Origin: Nematopogon swammerdamellus
Taxonomy: Eukaryota > Arthropoda > Insecta > Lepidoptera > Adelidae
Direction of reading: 5' to 3'
DNA length: 64,000 nt
NCBI GenBank assembly: GCA_946902875.1
Contig: OX336340.1
Coordinates: 1-64,000, forward strand
Part shown: positions 31,266 to 41,237 of the stretch, piece after piece
Position numbering within the stretch: the stretch's first letter is position 1
Layout: every line of letters starts with the position of its first letter
Notes under the pieces: model-generated
Databases searched by the model: none
Seen by the model: the letters and a program-made list of their open reading frames with translations, nothing else
What the model was told of the DNA's origin: nothing
Made by a program: the position numbers and the translations under genes

Positions 31266-32425
31266 GCTTTTCTTTACACTGTTTATGTCTACCTTCATTA
31301 GCCATAATGTTATAAAGCATCTTATGCTTCTATTTCTATGTACACTCCTTCTTATCTCGATTGTCAGTACCTTTGTTTATTTACTTTGTGTATTTAATTT
31401 GGATGAATCCTCTAATTTACTTTTCGCTTCGTAAGGTTAAAAAATTTACCCCTGAAGGGGTAGACGATAGGTCCCTTGAACCAGGTGAGGTTTCATCACT
31501 TTCTTAGTCCCACCACGCCCATCGCTGTGACCTACAACTAAGCCTACAACCAATTGAGACTGTGATACTACTCCACACTCAAAAGCGGTACCTAAGGGTC
31601 TCCAGTCCTATTCTGTGCAAATGGAGCGTTCCCTCGGACGGTTTTACGTTAACTTCGTAAGTGTAATGTGTTTCCAATGTTCCTTATCGGAACATCGTTC
31701 CTAAGTGTCCACTGTACCTGCTTATGTACCCTCCTACCTCTCCTACTTAAATACCGAACTTGGACGATTCTAACCGTAAACTCAGCTCCCACTCAGACAT
31801 CTCCCAAGTCGATCCGTCAATACGTGCATCGTACCATCAAGATATCCACTACTCCTGACCATTGTAATGTAGCCTCCCAAAGCGAGATCTATCTATGCAT
31901 TTTCTAAGCTATCCGCCTATTGACGGACTCTCTAGTCGTACGCGTTTTACAAAGAAACGTGAACTTACTACGGTGTACAACTGACGTGGAACCCTAGCTA
32001 ATCACTTATAATAACACTCGTCTACCTGTACAAGCCGCCATACACTTCCGAATAACACTGCAATCCATATTGATCGAACTACTCCTGCCTACGTTATATC
32101 GGCCTTTATGTAGACCTATTTCACTACATGACCACACCACCAAGCCGCGCGAAAATCACTTGCACACACTCGCGTAACATATTCTACTAGAAACGCATGG
32201 ACCCTTGTCGTCTTTCGTGCCTTAGGGCCTAACGAGACGCATAATTACAACATTTTTAGCCGAGTCGGATCATCGCCCAGAGGAATCAACTATCCCCAGG
32301 ATTCGAATTGTTCATACTACTAATGCATCAATCGATACCTGGCTATTTCCTAACTTTAACCCTCTGGATCCTCAAAGCTATCCAACGTCAGGTTAATTGG
32401 CCTTTCGGCCCAGAAACCCTCCGTA

Positions 32426-32936
32426 CAGTTTGTCTATAAAGTCGTGACATTAAATGATGGCGCTGCTGACATGCATGTAGCAACCCTATATAGTGTGACC
32501 AAAACGATTTTGATACTAGCAGTTCGTTCAAGTAAAATGAGTAAATAAATAAGACGCATTATAGTCATATTTTGTTTCTGTTTTATTTACAGTTGTTACC
32601 TCTGCTTATGAAAAGTTTTACTAAGCATTTCTAATTGAACCAAAATGAAATTATTCTATTAAAAAAAACTAAGATTAATCACTCCCACCTCATCATCGGA
32701 TTCCAAATATTCAACATCAGGAAACGTTTCGTTGCCACTTCCATCAGCAGCGCTGTCATCACTACAGCTGCTGTCACCACTGCTGCTATCATCGCCTAAG
32801 CGAACAATCAACTCGTCTATGTCTCGCTATAGGTAAATTCGATGACAGTATTGACAGCTGATTGTACTTATGTTTGGTGATGCGAGACACATGTTAGTTC
32901 CTGAAACATTCATGTCACGACTTTATAGACAAACTG
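32426..32936 (-). mobile_element. Tc1/mariner-type element, 511 bp
   Basis: Perfect 25 bp inverted ends starting CAGTTTGTCTATAAAGTCGT, flanked by TA on both sides (32424-32425 and 32937-32938). TA duplication and CAGT termini are typical of the Tc1/mariner superfamily. The related right copy of the host element has the uninterrupted sequence (gcgtcgcgTAtacgactgg, about 55235), which acts as an empty site. Only the 3' end of a transposase gene remains. Confidence 0.9.
32659..32829 (-). pseudogene. Transposase C-terminal remnant
   Basis: Minus-strand frame of about 55 residues beginning DIDELIVRLGDDSSS and ending 'ESDDEVGVINLSFF' then TAA, followed by an AATAAA. The acidic, Ser-rich tail fits the extreme C-terminus of a transposase. 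The catalytic domain is gone. Assignment rests on its place inside the TIR element. Confidence 0.5.
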
Positions 32937-33370
32937 TACGCGATGCTAGTTAGAAGAGCTGGAACCTAATCTTTTAAACCTCCAGATTCGAATTCCGACC
33001 TTTCGTTCCAGAACTCTCCTCCTTAAGTCTTGCAAAGCTATCAAACGTCTGGCTAATTAGACTTTCAGCCCAGAAGCCAGTACGTTACCAACTGTAGGCC
33101 TTACGTCCCTATTCCGTTTGACTTTAAAATTCAGACACCCAATATATTTGCAACCAAACTAGTTCGGACTTGTCTGGACGATGAGCACGCGACGCGAATT
33201 GCCAAGCTAGACACCCACCGTGAGTATTTAGTAACTCCTAGCTTGCTCCCGAAACTCGAATGAAATCCCGTCGCCTGCGCACGAGTTTAGATCGCCCTTC
33301 CTCGTGACCCTTCGGCATCACTTCGCTTCCTGTCGTTTCCTAACACTTTTAGCCAATCAAAACTTCCCAT

Positions 33371-34370
33371 TTAAATATAGCCCATCACAAGAACCACCAT
33401 CAGCTTTCCCCTGCGTGTCAAATCAGGTATTCTAAATCGAACAACTTAGAATACCTAAGCTCTCAGTTTCGATTCATCCGTCACTGCGTTCGCGCGTGTT
33501 TGCCCCAATATATAGGTACCTACAAACTGCTCTATGATCGTGGAATTATGCCGTCGTGTGGGGTGAAAAATTTAAAAACTATTATAGGAAAGCCAAGAAG
33601 GAAAATGGAATCACATATCACAGATAATCTATCAAAATTTTATGAAATGGAATTTTGTTTTATTGTGCTTACCTCGACACAAATATGGCCGGGCCGGTCC
33701 GACATGGAACGACACAACTAACGAAAAGGCCGGTATCTCTTTCTAGCATACGTATATCCTATTGAAGTACCTCACTATCGGTCTCTGTCAGTCATGCATT
33801 TCTGGTATGAGTGTGGTTGTATCGTGTGCACCGGTGTAGGTTTTCTCGTCTTCCAAGCTAACCCTGTCGATCATCTACATACAATATTGTAGCTAGTGTT
33901 TCAAATGTGACCATACATGTCCACCACCCAGTTAATTTAGTTGTCGTGTATAGTAGACTGACAGCTAAGCTGTCACTAAATGACAGACAGCGACGTGTAT
34001 ATGTGCGAGCAAGACGGGGAGCGTAAAATCGCAAGCGCGCCATCCGTGACCGAGAAGGAGATGCCGATAGTTGGTGTGGCAAGGGCGGAAAAAAAACAAT
34101 CTGCATGAAGGAATTTGTTAATTTTCGTGAATTGTATTTGAAAAATAATTGTATTTTGGAGGCATTTTCTTTATTGCTTTGATGTCAGAAAGATTTACAG
34201 TGATGTGTTTATTATAGTTATATTTAAAAAATAATTTGTACGGTGATAAAATAATAAACAAATACTCGAATGATGGAAAATTCAAATCGCGTGGTAGCAA
34301 CCCTAGCAGCAGGAGGCTCGCACATTTCTTAGGAGTTTTGGCCTGATGATTCGTCTATATGGTCGAAGGA
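33371..34370. other. Unassigned; perhaps the diverged 5' part of the long element
   Basis: Contains a short imperfect palindrome (aggtattctaaatcgaacaa / ttagaatacct, 33425-33455). No coding region is recognised; the frame at 33500-33720 has no known motif. A duplicate-rich stretch near 33955-33990 (ctgacagctaagctgtcac) forms a small hairpin. Confidence 0.4.
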
Positions 34371-34663
34371 TGCCACCAAAACATAAGATGCCAAGTCTCG
34401 CACGCAACCTTTCCACCGTAAAAAGTTGTAAGATCCCATGCAGAGCCAAGTCTTTTCATATCATTGAAGCCCGAATTCAACAATGTTGCCATAAATTATA
34501 TTTTCTAATTAATAATAATCAATATTTAGTTACTCCTCTTATATTTAACATCTTCATTTCTATAAAAAAACACCTTGACTTGGCAATCGGACAGCTAAAA
34601 TATTATAACAATAATATGAACGAACCTAATACCAGTTTGTTAAATACGTACATATACTATCAC

Positions 34664-34809
34664 TGTTTAATATGTGGCTAGCAAGACTAGCTGGTCTATG
34701 GGATGAGTAGTCTTTGGGTTGGTCTATGGATTTTTCAATATAACCTAAAACATGTTTCATTGACCAGGTTTGTTTTATTTCAATCATAAATGCAATCCAA
34801 TATAAAACA
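34664..34809 (+). repeat. Gypsy 5' LTR
   Basis: 146 bp from TGTTTAATATG to TATAAAACA. It matches the 3' LTR, ends in CA, and is preceded by ATCAC. Its right edge is the Helitron insertion point. Confidence 0.97.
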
Positions 34810-35113
34810 CTAGCTGTGCCCGCGGCTCCGCCCGCTCTCATATTTGACTTCTCTGCTAACCTCATAAGCCATTTATCGTAATAGTAAGTAGCCTATAGTT
34901 GATGGGAAGAATCAAGCTATCCGTAGATTTTTTTTATTAAAATCGGTTCAGTGGTTCTTGAGTTATAAGCGGACAGACAGACAGACAGAAAGCAGACGTT
35001 AGATTTTATTAAAGGTAAGGATCTTTTATTAAAATCGGTTCAGTGGTTCTTGAGTTATAAGCGGACAGACAGACAGACAGAAAGCAGACGTTAGATTTTA
35101 TTAAAGGTAAGGA
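34810..35113 (-). mobile_element. Helitron inserted between LTR and PBS
   Basis: On the minus strand it starts TCCTTACC and ends with a GC-rich hairpin (gggcggagccgcgggcacag) and CTAG. The host A (34809) and T (35114) flank it, the exact A^T target of Helitrons. Removing it restores ...AAAACA|TGGTGTCAG. It contains a 92 bp direct duplication (aatcggttcagtggttcttg at 34941 and 35033) with (GACA)n. Non-autonomous. Confidence 0.93.
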
Positions 35114-35131
35114 TGGTGTCAGAAGTGAAAG
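35114..35131 (+). other. Primer-binding site
   Basis: TGGTGTCAGAAGTG begins with the TGG that pairs with a tRNA CCA end. It would abut the 5' LTR directly but for the Helitron. The tRNA used is not determined. Confidence 0.75.
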
Positions 35132-35300
35132 ACTCATAAACATAGTGCGGTGGCACCGTAGCGCCTTACAGTAAGTGCGTTGCGTGCGAGTGAGTTCGCG
35201 TCGCGGTTATAAAATAATCTGCGATCGGAGCGGTGGCTACCACGCGGCCTATACGAGGCGCGGGCGGGACCCTGGAAAACTTCCTTCAGTCACAGGAAGG

Positions 35301-36459
35301 ATGTCGGATGCAGAGAAGAGTGGAGAGAGGCCAGAGCAGAGTCGTGGGGGAGGCGCGGGAATGCGTCCGCCGCGCGAACTGGCGTGTCACAGCGGAGATC
35401 CAAATGCGTGGCCTCGCTTCATCCAGCACTTTGAAATGTATATAAAGGCGTCCAACCAGCTGAACCTGAGCGACGACGTTAAAATAGCTGTACTTCTTAA
35501 CGTCGCAGGAGAAGAAGCCATCGACATATACAAATCAAAATCAAAATATACTTTATTGTACACCATAAAAAGGAACACAACAGGCGAGTTTAATGCAGAG
35601 TAGCATTCTTTACAACACTTTTCCGGTAGAAGAGCAGTCGTCCTACAGCAATGTCAAGCAGGCATTTGAGCGTCACTTCATACCTAAGTCGAACACTGTC
35701 TTTGCAAGGTATGAATTCTTCTCAAGGTCGCAGGGAGAAGACGAAAATGTGGATACGTTCACGACGGCTTTAAAACTCTTGGCGAAAAAATGTACGAGTA
35801 AGTTCGAGAGTCAAGAAGAGAGCCTTATAAGAGACCGGCTTGTCCTTGGCTCCCGTGATAAAGATTTACAGGAGCGCTTCCTAAGAATGAGTGATCTAAC
35901 ACTGACAGAAGCAATCGCACTATCAAAAAGTCAAGAAATTAGCAAGGCGCAGGCCGCAGCACTTCAACCGAAGAATGAGATGATGGCAGTCAAGACTGAG
36001 GTGATGGCAGTCAAGGACACGAAGCTCAAGCAAAAGTGCAGCAAGTGCAGCAGGCGCCATGCCTATGGCCAATGTCCGGCGTTTGGACAAAAGTGCAACA
36101 AGTGCAGCAGAGCAAATCACTTCGCTCGGTGCTGCCGCATGCGAACGCAGCCACGAGTCAACGAGCTACAGGCAGAAGACAGTGATGATGACATTGAGAA
36201 CTGTAAGTGGTTATCACGTGTGCATTTAATAGGACAAAACGAAAAGTGCTCATACTGGAAGGAAAGTATAACTGTAAGAGGACATGAGATAGGATTTAAA
36301 TTAGATAGGGGAGCGGAGTGTAACATTCTACCTTTGAAGTGTTTCAAAAATGTATCAAGGAAGAAACCTGTGCAGTTAAAGCCAAGAAATGTATTGTTAC
36401 AGGTGTACGGGGTTAAAAAATTGAAACCAGAAGGAGTAGCAAAGCTACAGTGTACGTAA
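35301..36459 (+). pseudogene. Gypsy gag and protease, interrupted
   Basis: Starts at ATG 35301 (MSDAEKSGERPEQ). The capsid-like region ('GDPNAWPRFIQHFEMYIKAS', 35390-35450) continues after a 77 bp insertion in another frame ('VEEQSSYSNVKQAFERHF', then 'DTFTTALKLLAKKC'). Two zinc knuckles follow at 36030-36130 (CSKCSRRHAYGQC and CNKCSRANHFARC). The protease has LDRGAECN at 36301-36324 where Asp-Thr/Ser-Gly is expected, so the active-site triplet is altered. The frame ends at TAA 36457-36459, and the rest of the protease is in another frame (36450-36686). Confidence 0.9.
35534..35610 (-). mobile_element. 77 bp retroposed fragment inside gag
   Basis: Begins 'atcaaaatcaaaatatactt', the complement of an AATAAAG-containing, A-rich 3' end, and is flanked by TACAA on both sides (35529-35533 and 35611-35615). 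It looks like a very short 5'-truncated LINE or SINE 3' end on the minus strand. With its duplication it adds 82 bp, which shifts gag. Confidence 0.75.
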
Positions 36460-36771
36460 GAGCGGAAACCTTTGAAGTGAAATTCTATGTAGTCGATGTA
36501 GATTGCATACCTATAATTGGGCTGAAGGACTGTGTTAGATTTAAGTTACTGAAAAGAATACATAATGTCGCTTCTGAAAAGTGCAAATCGCGTGAAGATT
36601 TTATAAAGAATAATCATGATGTGTTTGAAGGCCTGGGTGACATTGGAGAATATAAAATAAAACTAAAGCCAGACACTCGGTCGTGAAACCAATCAGACGA
36701 GTTCCAGAAAGTTTAAAAAGTAAATTAAAGCAAAAATTAGATGAAATGGAAAAAAGGATATTATTTGCAAG

Positions 36772-39384
36772 GTAAGCGAACCCGTTGAATGGTGTCACAA
36801 CCTCGTCATTGTAGAAAAGCCCGACAAGTCCATACGTGTATGTTTAGATCCACAAGCTCTAAATGAGTCTATCATGAGAGAGCATTACCTCATCCCGTCT
36901 CCTGACGAGATTAGTAGCAGACTGTCAGGGAAAAAAGTGTTCTCAGTTATAGATATGAAAGATGGTTTTTTTCAAGTAAGGCTAGATGAGAAAAGTAGCT
37001 ATATTTGCACTTTCGGAACTGTATTTGGAAGGTATCGATTCAAAAGGCTTCCATTTGGAATATCCAGTGCACCAGAGGTGTTTCAAAAACTAAACTCTAT
37101 CATATTTGGCGACGTTGAAGGATGTGAAGTCTACTTTGATGATCTCATAATAGCAGGAGATAGTGAAAAAGAACATGATGAAATATTTAATAAAGTACTT
37201 CAACGAGCAAGAGAATGTAAGGTAAAGTTTAATGCGAAAAAACTCCAGTATAAAGTCAAAGAAGTTAAGTACGTAGGGCTAGTCATATCCGAACATGGCG
37301 TAAAACCTGACGCAGAGCACGTCAAGTCAATTGTTGATATAAAAGAACCACAAAATGTGAAAGAGTTGCAGAAATTTCTCGGTATGGCAAATTATCTAAG
37401 TAAATTTATCCCACAGTACTCTGAAAACACTCACGTTCTAAGAGAATTGTTGAAAAAAGATCACTGCTGGTTTTGGGGACCAGAACATACACAAGCTTTT
37501 GAAACTATCAAGCAAAAAATTTTGCTAGCCCCAACGCTTACTATAATGTCGGATAAATTACCGTTCACCGTCCAATCGGACAGCTCAAAAAATGGTTTAG
37601 GAGCATGTCTTTTACAAAATAAGAAACCTATTGCGTTCTATTCTCGAAGTTACACAGATACACAAAAACGTTGGGCTATCATTGAGAAAGAAATGTTTGC
37701 TATATGTGCTGCAATTGAAAAATTCCATCAGTTTGTGTATGGCAGAAAAATAATTATAGAAATGGACCATAAACCTTTGATAAGCATTGTCAAAAAGGAT
37801 ATAAACAAAGTCAGTCCCAGGTTACAAAGAATGTTGCTTAAACTAATGAAATATAATGTAGAAATGGTATATGTTCCTGGAGCTCAAATGTACATTGCAG
37901 ACTTCCTGTCTAGAAACTTTATTAAAACTAACGCCAAAGAGGATCGGTCACTTCTACAATATGTGCATTGTGTAGAAGTAGATACACCCATAAGTGCAAA
38001 GCAACTGCGACTACTTCAAACGGAAACTAAAAAAGATCCTGTACTCAGTGATGTTTTATTATGGCACAAATTAGGGTGGCCCAAAAGTGATTCTAAGTTA
38101 GACTGCATTGAAACTAAAAAGTTGTGGCAGCTTCGTAATCTGATCACAATTCAAGATGAAATAGTTTATTATAATAATACAGTTGTGGTGCCGAAAAACG
38201 TCAGGTCATACATTCTTGGATTAATACATACGTCACATCAAGGTGTTGTTAAATGCAAAGCACAAGCTAGAGTGTACTTCTACTGGCATGGAATGACCAG
38301 TGATATAGAAAAATATGTGATGTCCTGTAAAAGTTGTGAAAAATATAGAGTGTCTAATATAAAAGAGCCAATAATATCACATGAAGTACCGGATTTGCCG
38401 TTCATTAAAATAGCAGCAGACATAGGAACATATGGTAATTGTGACTACTTAATTATTGTGGTTGACTATTATAGTAAGTGGCTAGAAATTAAAAGAATAA
38501 AACACAAGACAGCTCAGGATGTAACTGAAGTTTTAAAACCTATCTTCAGCACTCACGGGATTCCTAAAGTTGTAGTTTGTGATAACATGCCATTTGATAG
38601 CTTGTGTTTTAAAAAGTTTGCAACGGATTGGGGCTTCACAATCGTTACATCTAGTCCTCGATATTCACAGTCCAAAGGTATAGTGGAAAAATCAGTGGGG
38701 ATTGCTAAGCAAATGATAAAGAAATGTCACGATGCCAACTCAGACTTGCATCTCGCACTTCTCTCTTATAGAAATACTCCTGTGTGTGGTATTGAATATT
38801 CACCGTCTCAAATGCTAATGAGTCGAGTTGTAAGATCACAAATTCCATGTTCGGCAGCAATATTACAGCCAAAAGTAGCTGTTGATGCAAAAATTCTTCT
38901 AAATCACAAAAAAGACATTACACAGGAACATTATAATCAAACTGCAAAAATTAGAAAATATATGTTCAAAGAAGGGGAAAATGTTGTAATACAAAATTTG
39001 CCAAACAAAGAGTGGCAACCGGGACTAGTTGTAGGTAAAAGTCCACATCCTAGGTCATACTTGGTAAAAAATCAGAAAGGAAATGTGGTTAGGAGAAATA
39101 CAAAACACATTAAGCATTCTGAGAACAAATTTTTATTGGAACGTAATGTAGACGTTAATTTAAATAATTGTAATAGTGATAAAGGTGGTGCTACAAATTC
39201 ACATAATACACACTCCAATGTAGGTGAGGAATCCAGTGCAAATGTAACGATTCGGTGTGAGGATAATGTTGGGGAATCGAATAATGTTAGTTTTAACAAT
39301 GATAATGGTATATTAACTCCTGAAACAACTAGATCTGGAAGAGTCATTCGAAAACCCAAATACTTATCTGATTATGTCAAATAA
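36772..39384 (+). pseudogene. Gypsy pol: RT, RNase H, integrase
   Basis: Long open frame with first ATG at 36874 (836 residues), the same frame opening at 36772. RT: 'FGRYRFKRLPFGISSAPEVF' and catalytic YFDD at residues 87-90 from that ATG. RNase H: 'FTVQSDSSKNGLGACLLQ', 'RWAIIEKEMFAI' and 'IIIEMDHKPL'. Integrase: an HHCC zinc region (HTSHQGVVKC...CKSCEKY), then core Asp (AADIGTY), Asp (VVCDNMPFD) and Glu (KGIVEKSV). The C-terminus carries 'GRVIRKPKYLSDYVK'. The frame from RT onward is intact, but frameshifts near 36685 and 36770 cut it off from protease, so no full Pol is made. Typical of K02A2.6-like insect Gypsy elements without env. Confidence 0.93.
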
Positions 39385-39495
39385 TTAAAAATAGAAATAG
39401 AATAAGTCACACTATTATCTTATGTAGTCTTAAGTGCTTTATAGAAAGACAAATAGTCTTGTTTTACCTATTCTTAGAAATGTTCTTCATTTATG

Positions 39496-39506
39496 TAAAC
39501 GGGGGA
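39496..39506 (+). other. Polypurine tract
   Basis: 'aaacgggggA' lies directly before the 3' LTR, the expected priming site for plus-strand DNA. Confidence 0.8.
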
Positions 39507-39652
39507 TGTTTAATATGTGGCTAGCAAGACTAGCTGGTCTATGGGATGAGTAGTCTTTGGGTTGGTCTATGGATTTTTCAATATAACCTAAAACATGTTT
39601 CATTGACCAGGTTTGTTTTATTTCAATCATAAATGCAATCCAATATAAAACA
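39507..39652 (+). repeat. Gypsy 3' LTR
   Basis: 146 bp, TG...CA. Sequence as the 5' LTR; followed by the ATCAC duplication. Confidence 0.97.
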
Positions 39653-39840
39653 ATCACACACGCTGAATCCCGACAATCGGGGTAAGCAGAATAATCGGTG
39701 TTGTGTTGCAAGAACTCTGGTAAATTACATCACAACACCGACCACCGCGTTTCGCAAAGTACCTATTCGAACCAAAGATTCGAACAAGATTCAATCGATC
39801 AAGCAGCAAGTAAGGTAGGCAGACCCACCTGCTGCATGCT
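39653..39840 (+). repeat. Dispersed repeat R1, second copy
   Basis: Same as 21985-22165 with about 10% differences by eye and an extra 'tattcgaaccaaagattcg' segment that doubles 'cgaac'. It sits in the interior of the split TIR element. Confidence 0.75.
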
Positions 39841-40214
39841 ATGTTTACTTTGTTGTAAACTGAAAAGGAATCTTTACGCAGCGATCTGTTTTGTGATGTC
39901 CGATTGCCAAGTCAAGGTGTTTTTTTATAGAAATGAAGATGTTAAATATAAGAGGAGTAACTAAATATTGATTATTATTAAGTAGAAAATATAATTTATG
40001 GCAACATTGTTGAATTCGGGCTTCAATGATATGAAAAGACTTGGCTCTGCATGGAATCTTACAACTTTTTACGGTGGAAAGGTTGCGTGCGAGACTTGGC
40101 ATCTTTTTATATTAACATGTTTTGGTGGGATAATACTTTACAGATTACACATTCATAAAACGTTGAAAAGAAAAAAAATCAGTTCATTATTTTGCGAAAT
40201 TCCGTTGTCACCTG

Positions 40215-40380
40215 TACACACTGCAAAGGTGTGAAACGGGCTCCCAGGGAATAATATCTTCCCCCACTCCTACAATCCACTGATCTTCAAATCGCGGGTT
40301 AATAGCCTTTCCCCAGCAAGATTAGTCCACCTCCAAGCCGGACTGGCACGTCCTCGGGGGTGAAATTGGCTGCGCCTGAG
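40215..40380 (+). pseudogene. LINE family B C-terminal fragment
   Basis: Plus-strand frame reads 'NIFPHSYNPLIFKSR' and 'LVHLQAGLARPRG', matching the end of the family B copy at 20.7 kb. Only the last roughly 55 codons remain. Confidence 0.8.
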
Positions 40381-40853
40381 GTTGCGACCTCGGACAGAGC
40401 CACCCAGTTCGGTAGCAATAAAAAAAAACATACAAACAGAGTGCGAGGGAGACACTGGCACACATACTGCAGGTGTGCAAGTGAGCGCACTGACGAACAT
40501 ACCGGTGCGAAGGATATACTATACGAGTAAGGTGCGGGTGCAAGGGAGAACAGTGACGAGCGCTGTGCGAGAGAAAAGCAATATGAGCACAGAGCGGGCA
40601 CGAGAGAGATATAACTACGACTGCGGTGCGTTGGGAATGCGCAAGCCGCGGTGAGAACAGCGGGGCGGGGGTAGCCCGTCCCCCCTTTGCCTCTCTCTGC
40701 CTCATACCTTACCCCCAATCCGACCTAATTTTCGTTTCTGCGCAGCCCCGCCGCTGCGGCGGCGAACCGCCTAGATCGGTCCCGGCTATTATACAAAGAT
40801 AAAACATCACATTTCACAATTTATCCATATGCCTGCTGCAGTCCAACAGATAA
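40381..40853. other. Unassigned, purine-rich then CpG-rich
   Basis: Contains repeated 'gtgcgag' and 'gcgcactgacg' phrases (40440-40640) and a CpG-rich piece at 40640-40780. No gene recognised. The CpG-rich part may belong to a promoter region for either strand. Confidence 0.4.
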
Positions 40854-41069
40854 CTAACGCGGGAGTTCGGTGCCGTCTCCGCCGCCCGGTGTCCTGAGAT
40901 ACTCGTTCCAAACTTGTAGCCGCTCGCGCGCGGACGTGGCGAAGTAGCAGTGGACACCCGCGCCCCCGCCCGCGCCGCCGTCACTACCGCCCGCGCCCCT
41001 GAAGCTCTGCACTGCGGCGTAGACACGCCGCTCCGGCGACACCTCCGTGTGACACGCGCTCGCAGACAT
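40854..41069 (-). CDS. Short GC-rich ORF (71 aa), possible first exon
   Basis: ATG at 41067-41069 with A at -3, stop TAG at 40854. The protein starts MSASACHTEVSPERRVYAAVQ, has a Gly/Ala-rich middle, then 'VHCYFATSARERLQVWNEYL'. The 'YAAVQSF' and 'ERLQVWNEYL' stretches look like folded protein rather than chance GC translation, but I do not recognise them. It could be a tiny gene, a first exon whose donor I cannot place, or a pseudogene fragment. It lies just beside the satellite at 41.2 kb. Confidence 0.35.
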   Translation of the reverse strand: MSASACHTEVSPERRVYAAVQSFRGAGGSDGGAGGGAGVHCYFATSARERLQVWNEYLRTPGGGDGTELPR

Positions 41070-41237
41070 TGTGGCCGGTTCGCTCCGCGTCCGCGTCCGC
41101 GCCACCTGAGCATCTCACCGATTTGACCACTTTGAACGATAACGACAACTGATGTCTGTGGTCGGGTGATTTTCTAAATGCGAGCCAACTGTCGAAAGTC
41201 GTCAGCAACAGCGCCGCGCTTGCACTAGCTGCAGCCC

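Larger units (their letters stand above)
29736..33370 (-). mobile_element. Long LTR-like element, left copy (minus)
   Basis: Diverged relative of 54193-57544 in opposite orientation. Its 3' end is TGTAACGATTCCC as read on the plus strand. Shared landmarks include 'gcagaaatgggccctgtctc', 'ttcaaggaagcgttgtgtaa', 'acccctgaaggggtagacga', 'atgtagacctatttcactac', 'ccagacaagtccgaactagt' (complement) and 'agccaatcaaaac' at 33350. The TATA box of the right copy is not conserved here. It carries more internal repeat units and a Tc1/mariner insertion. Beyond 33370 the match fades, so the 5' end is lost or too diverged. Confidence 0.75.
34664..39652 (+). mobile_element. Complete, decayed Gypsy LTR retrotransposon
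   Basis: Two 146 bp LTRs (TGTTTAATATG...TATAAAACA) that look near-identical by eye, a primer-binding site, gag, pol and a polypurine tract lie in the usual order. The 5 bp target duplication ATCAC is present at 34659-34663 and 39653-39657. There is no envelope gene. Matching LTRs indicate a fairly recent insertion, yet gag is interrupted by a small insertion and pol by frameshifts, so the copy is dead. Confidence 0.97.
34371..40131. mobile_element. TIR element split by the Gypsy insertion
   Basis: Arms of about 225 bp at 34371-34592 and 39898-40131 are inverted copies (ccaccaaaacat, 'agatgccaagtctcgcacgc', 'ttcaacaatgttgccataaa', 'ccttgacttggcaatcggac'). The right arm has a roughly 12 bp insertion near its outer end. 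Without the 4989 bp Gypsy element and one target copy the host element is about 770 bp, and its interior includes repeat R1. No transposase. Confidence 0.8.

Noticed and set aside
33500..33721. A 73-codon ORF starting MPQYIGTYKLL
   Set aside because: No motif and no supporting signals. Possibly part of a diverged element flank.
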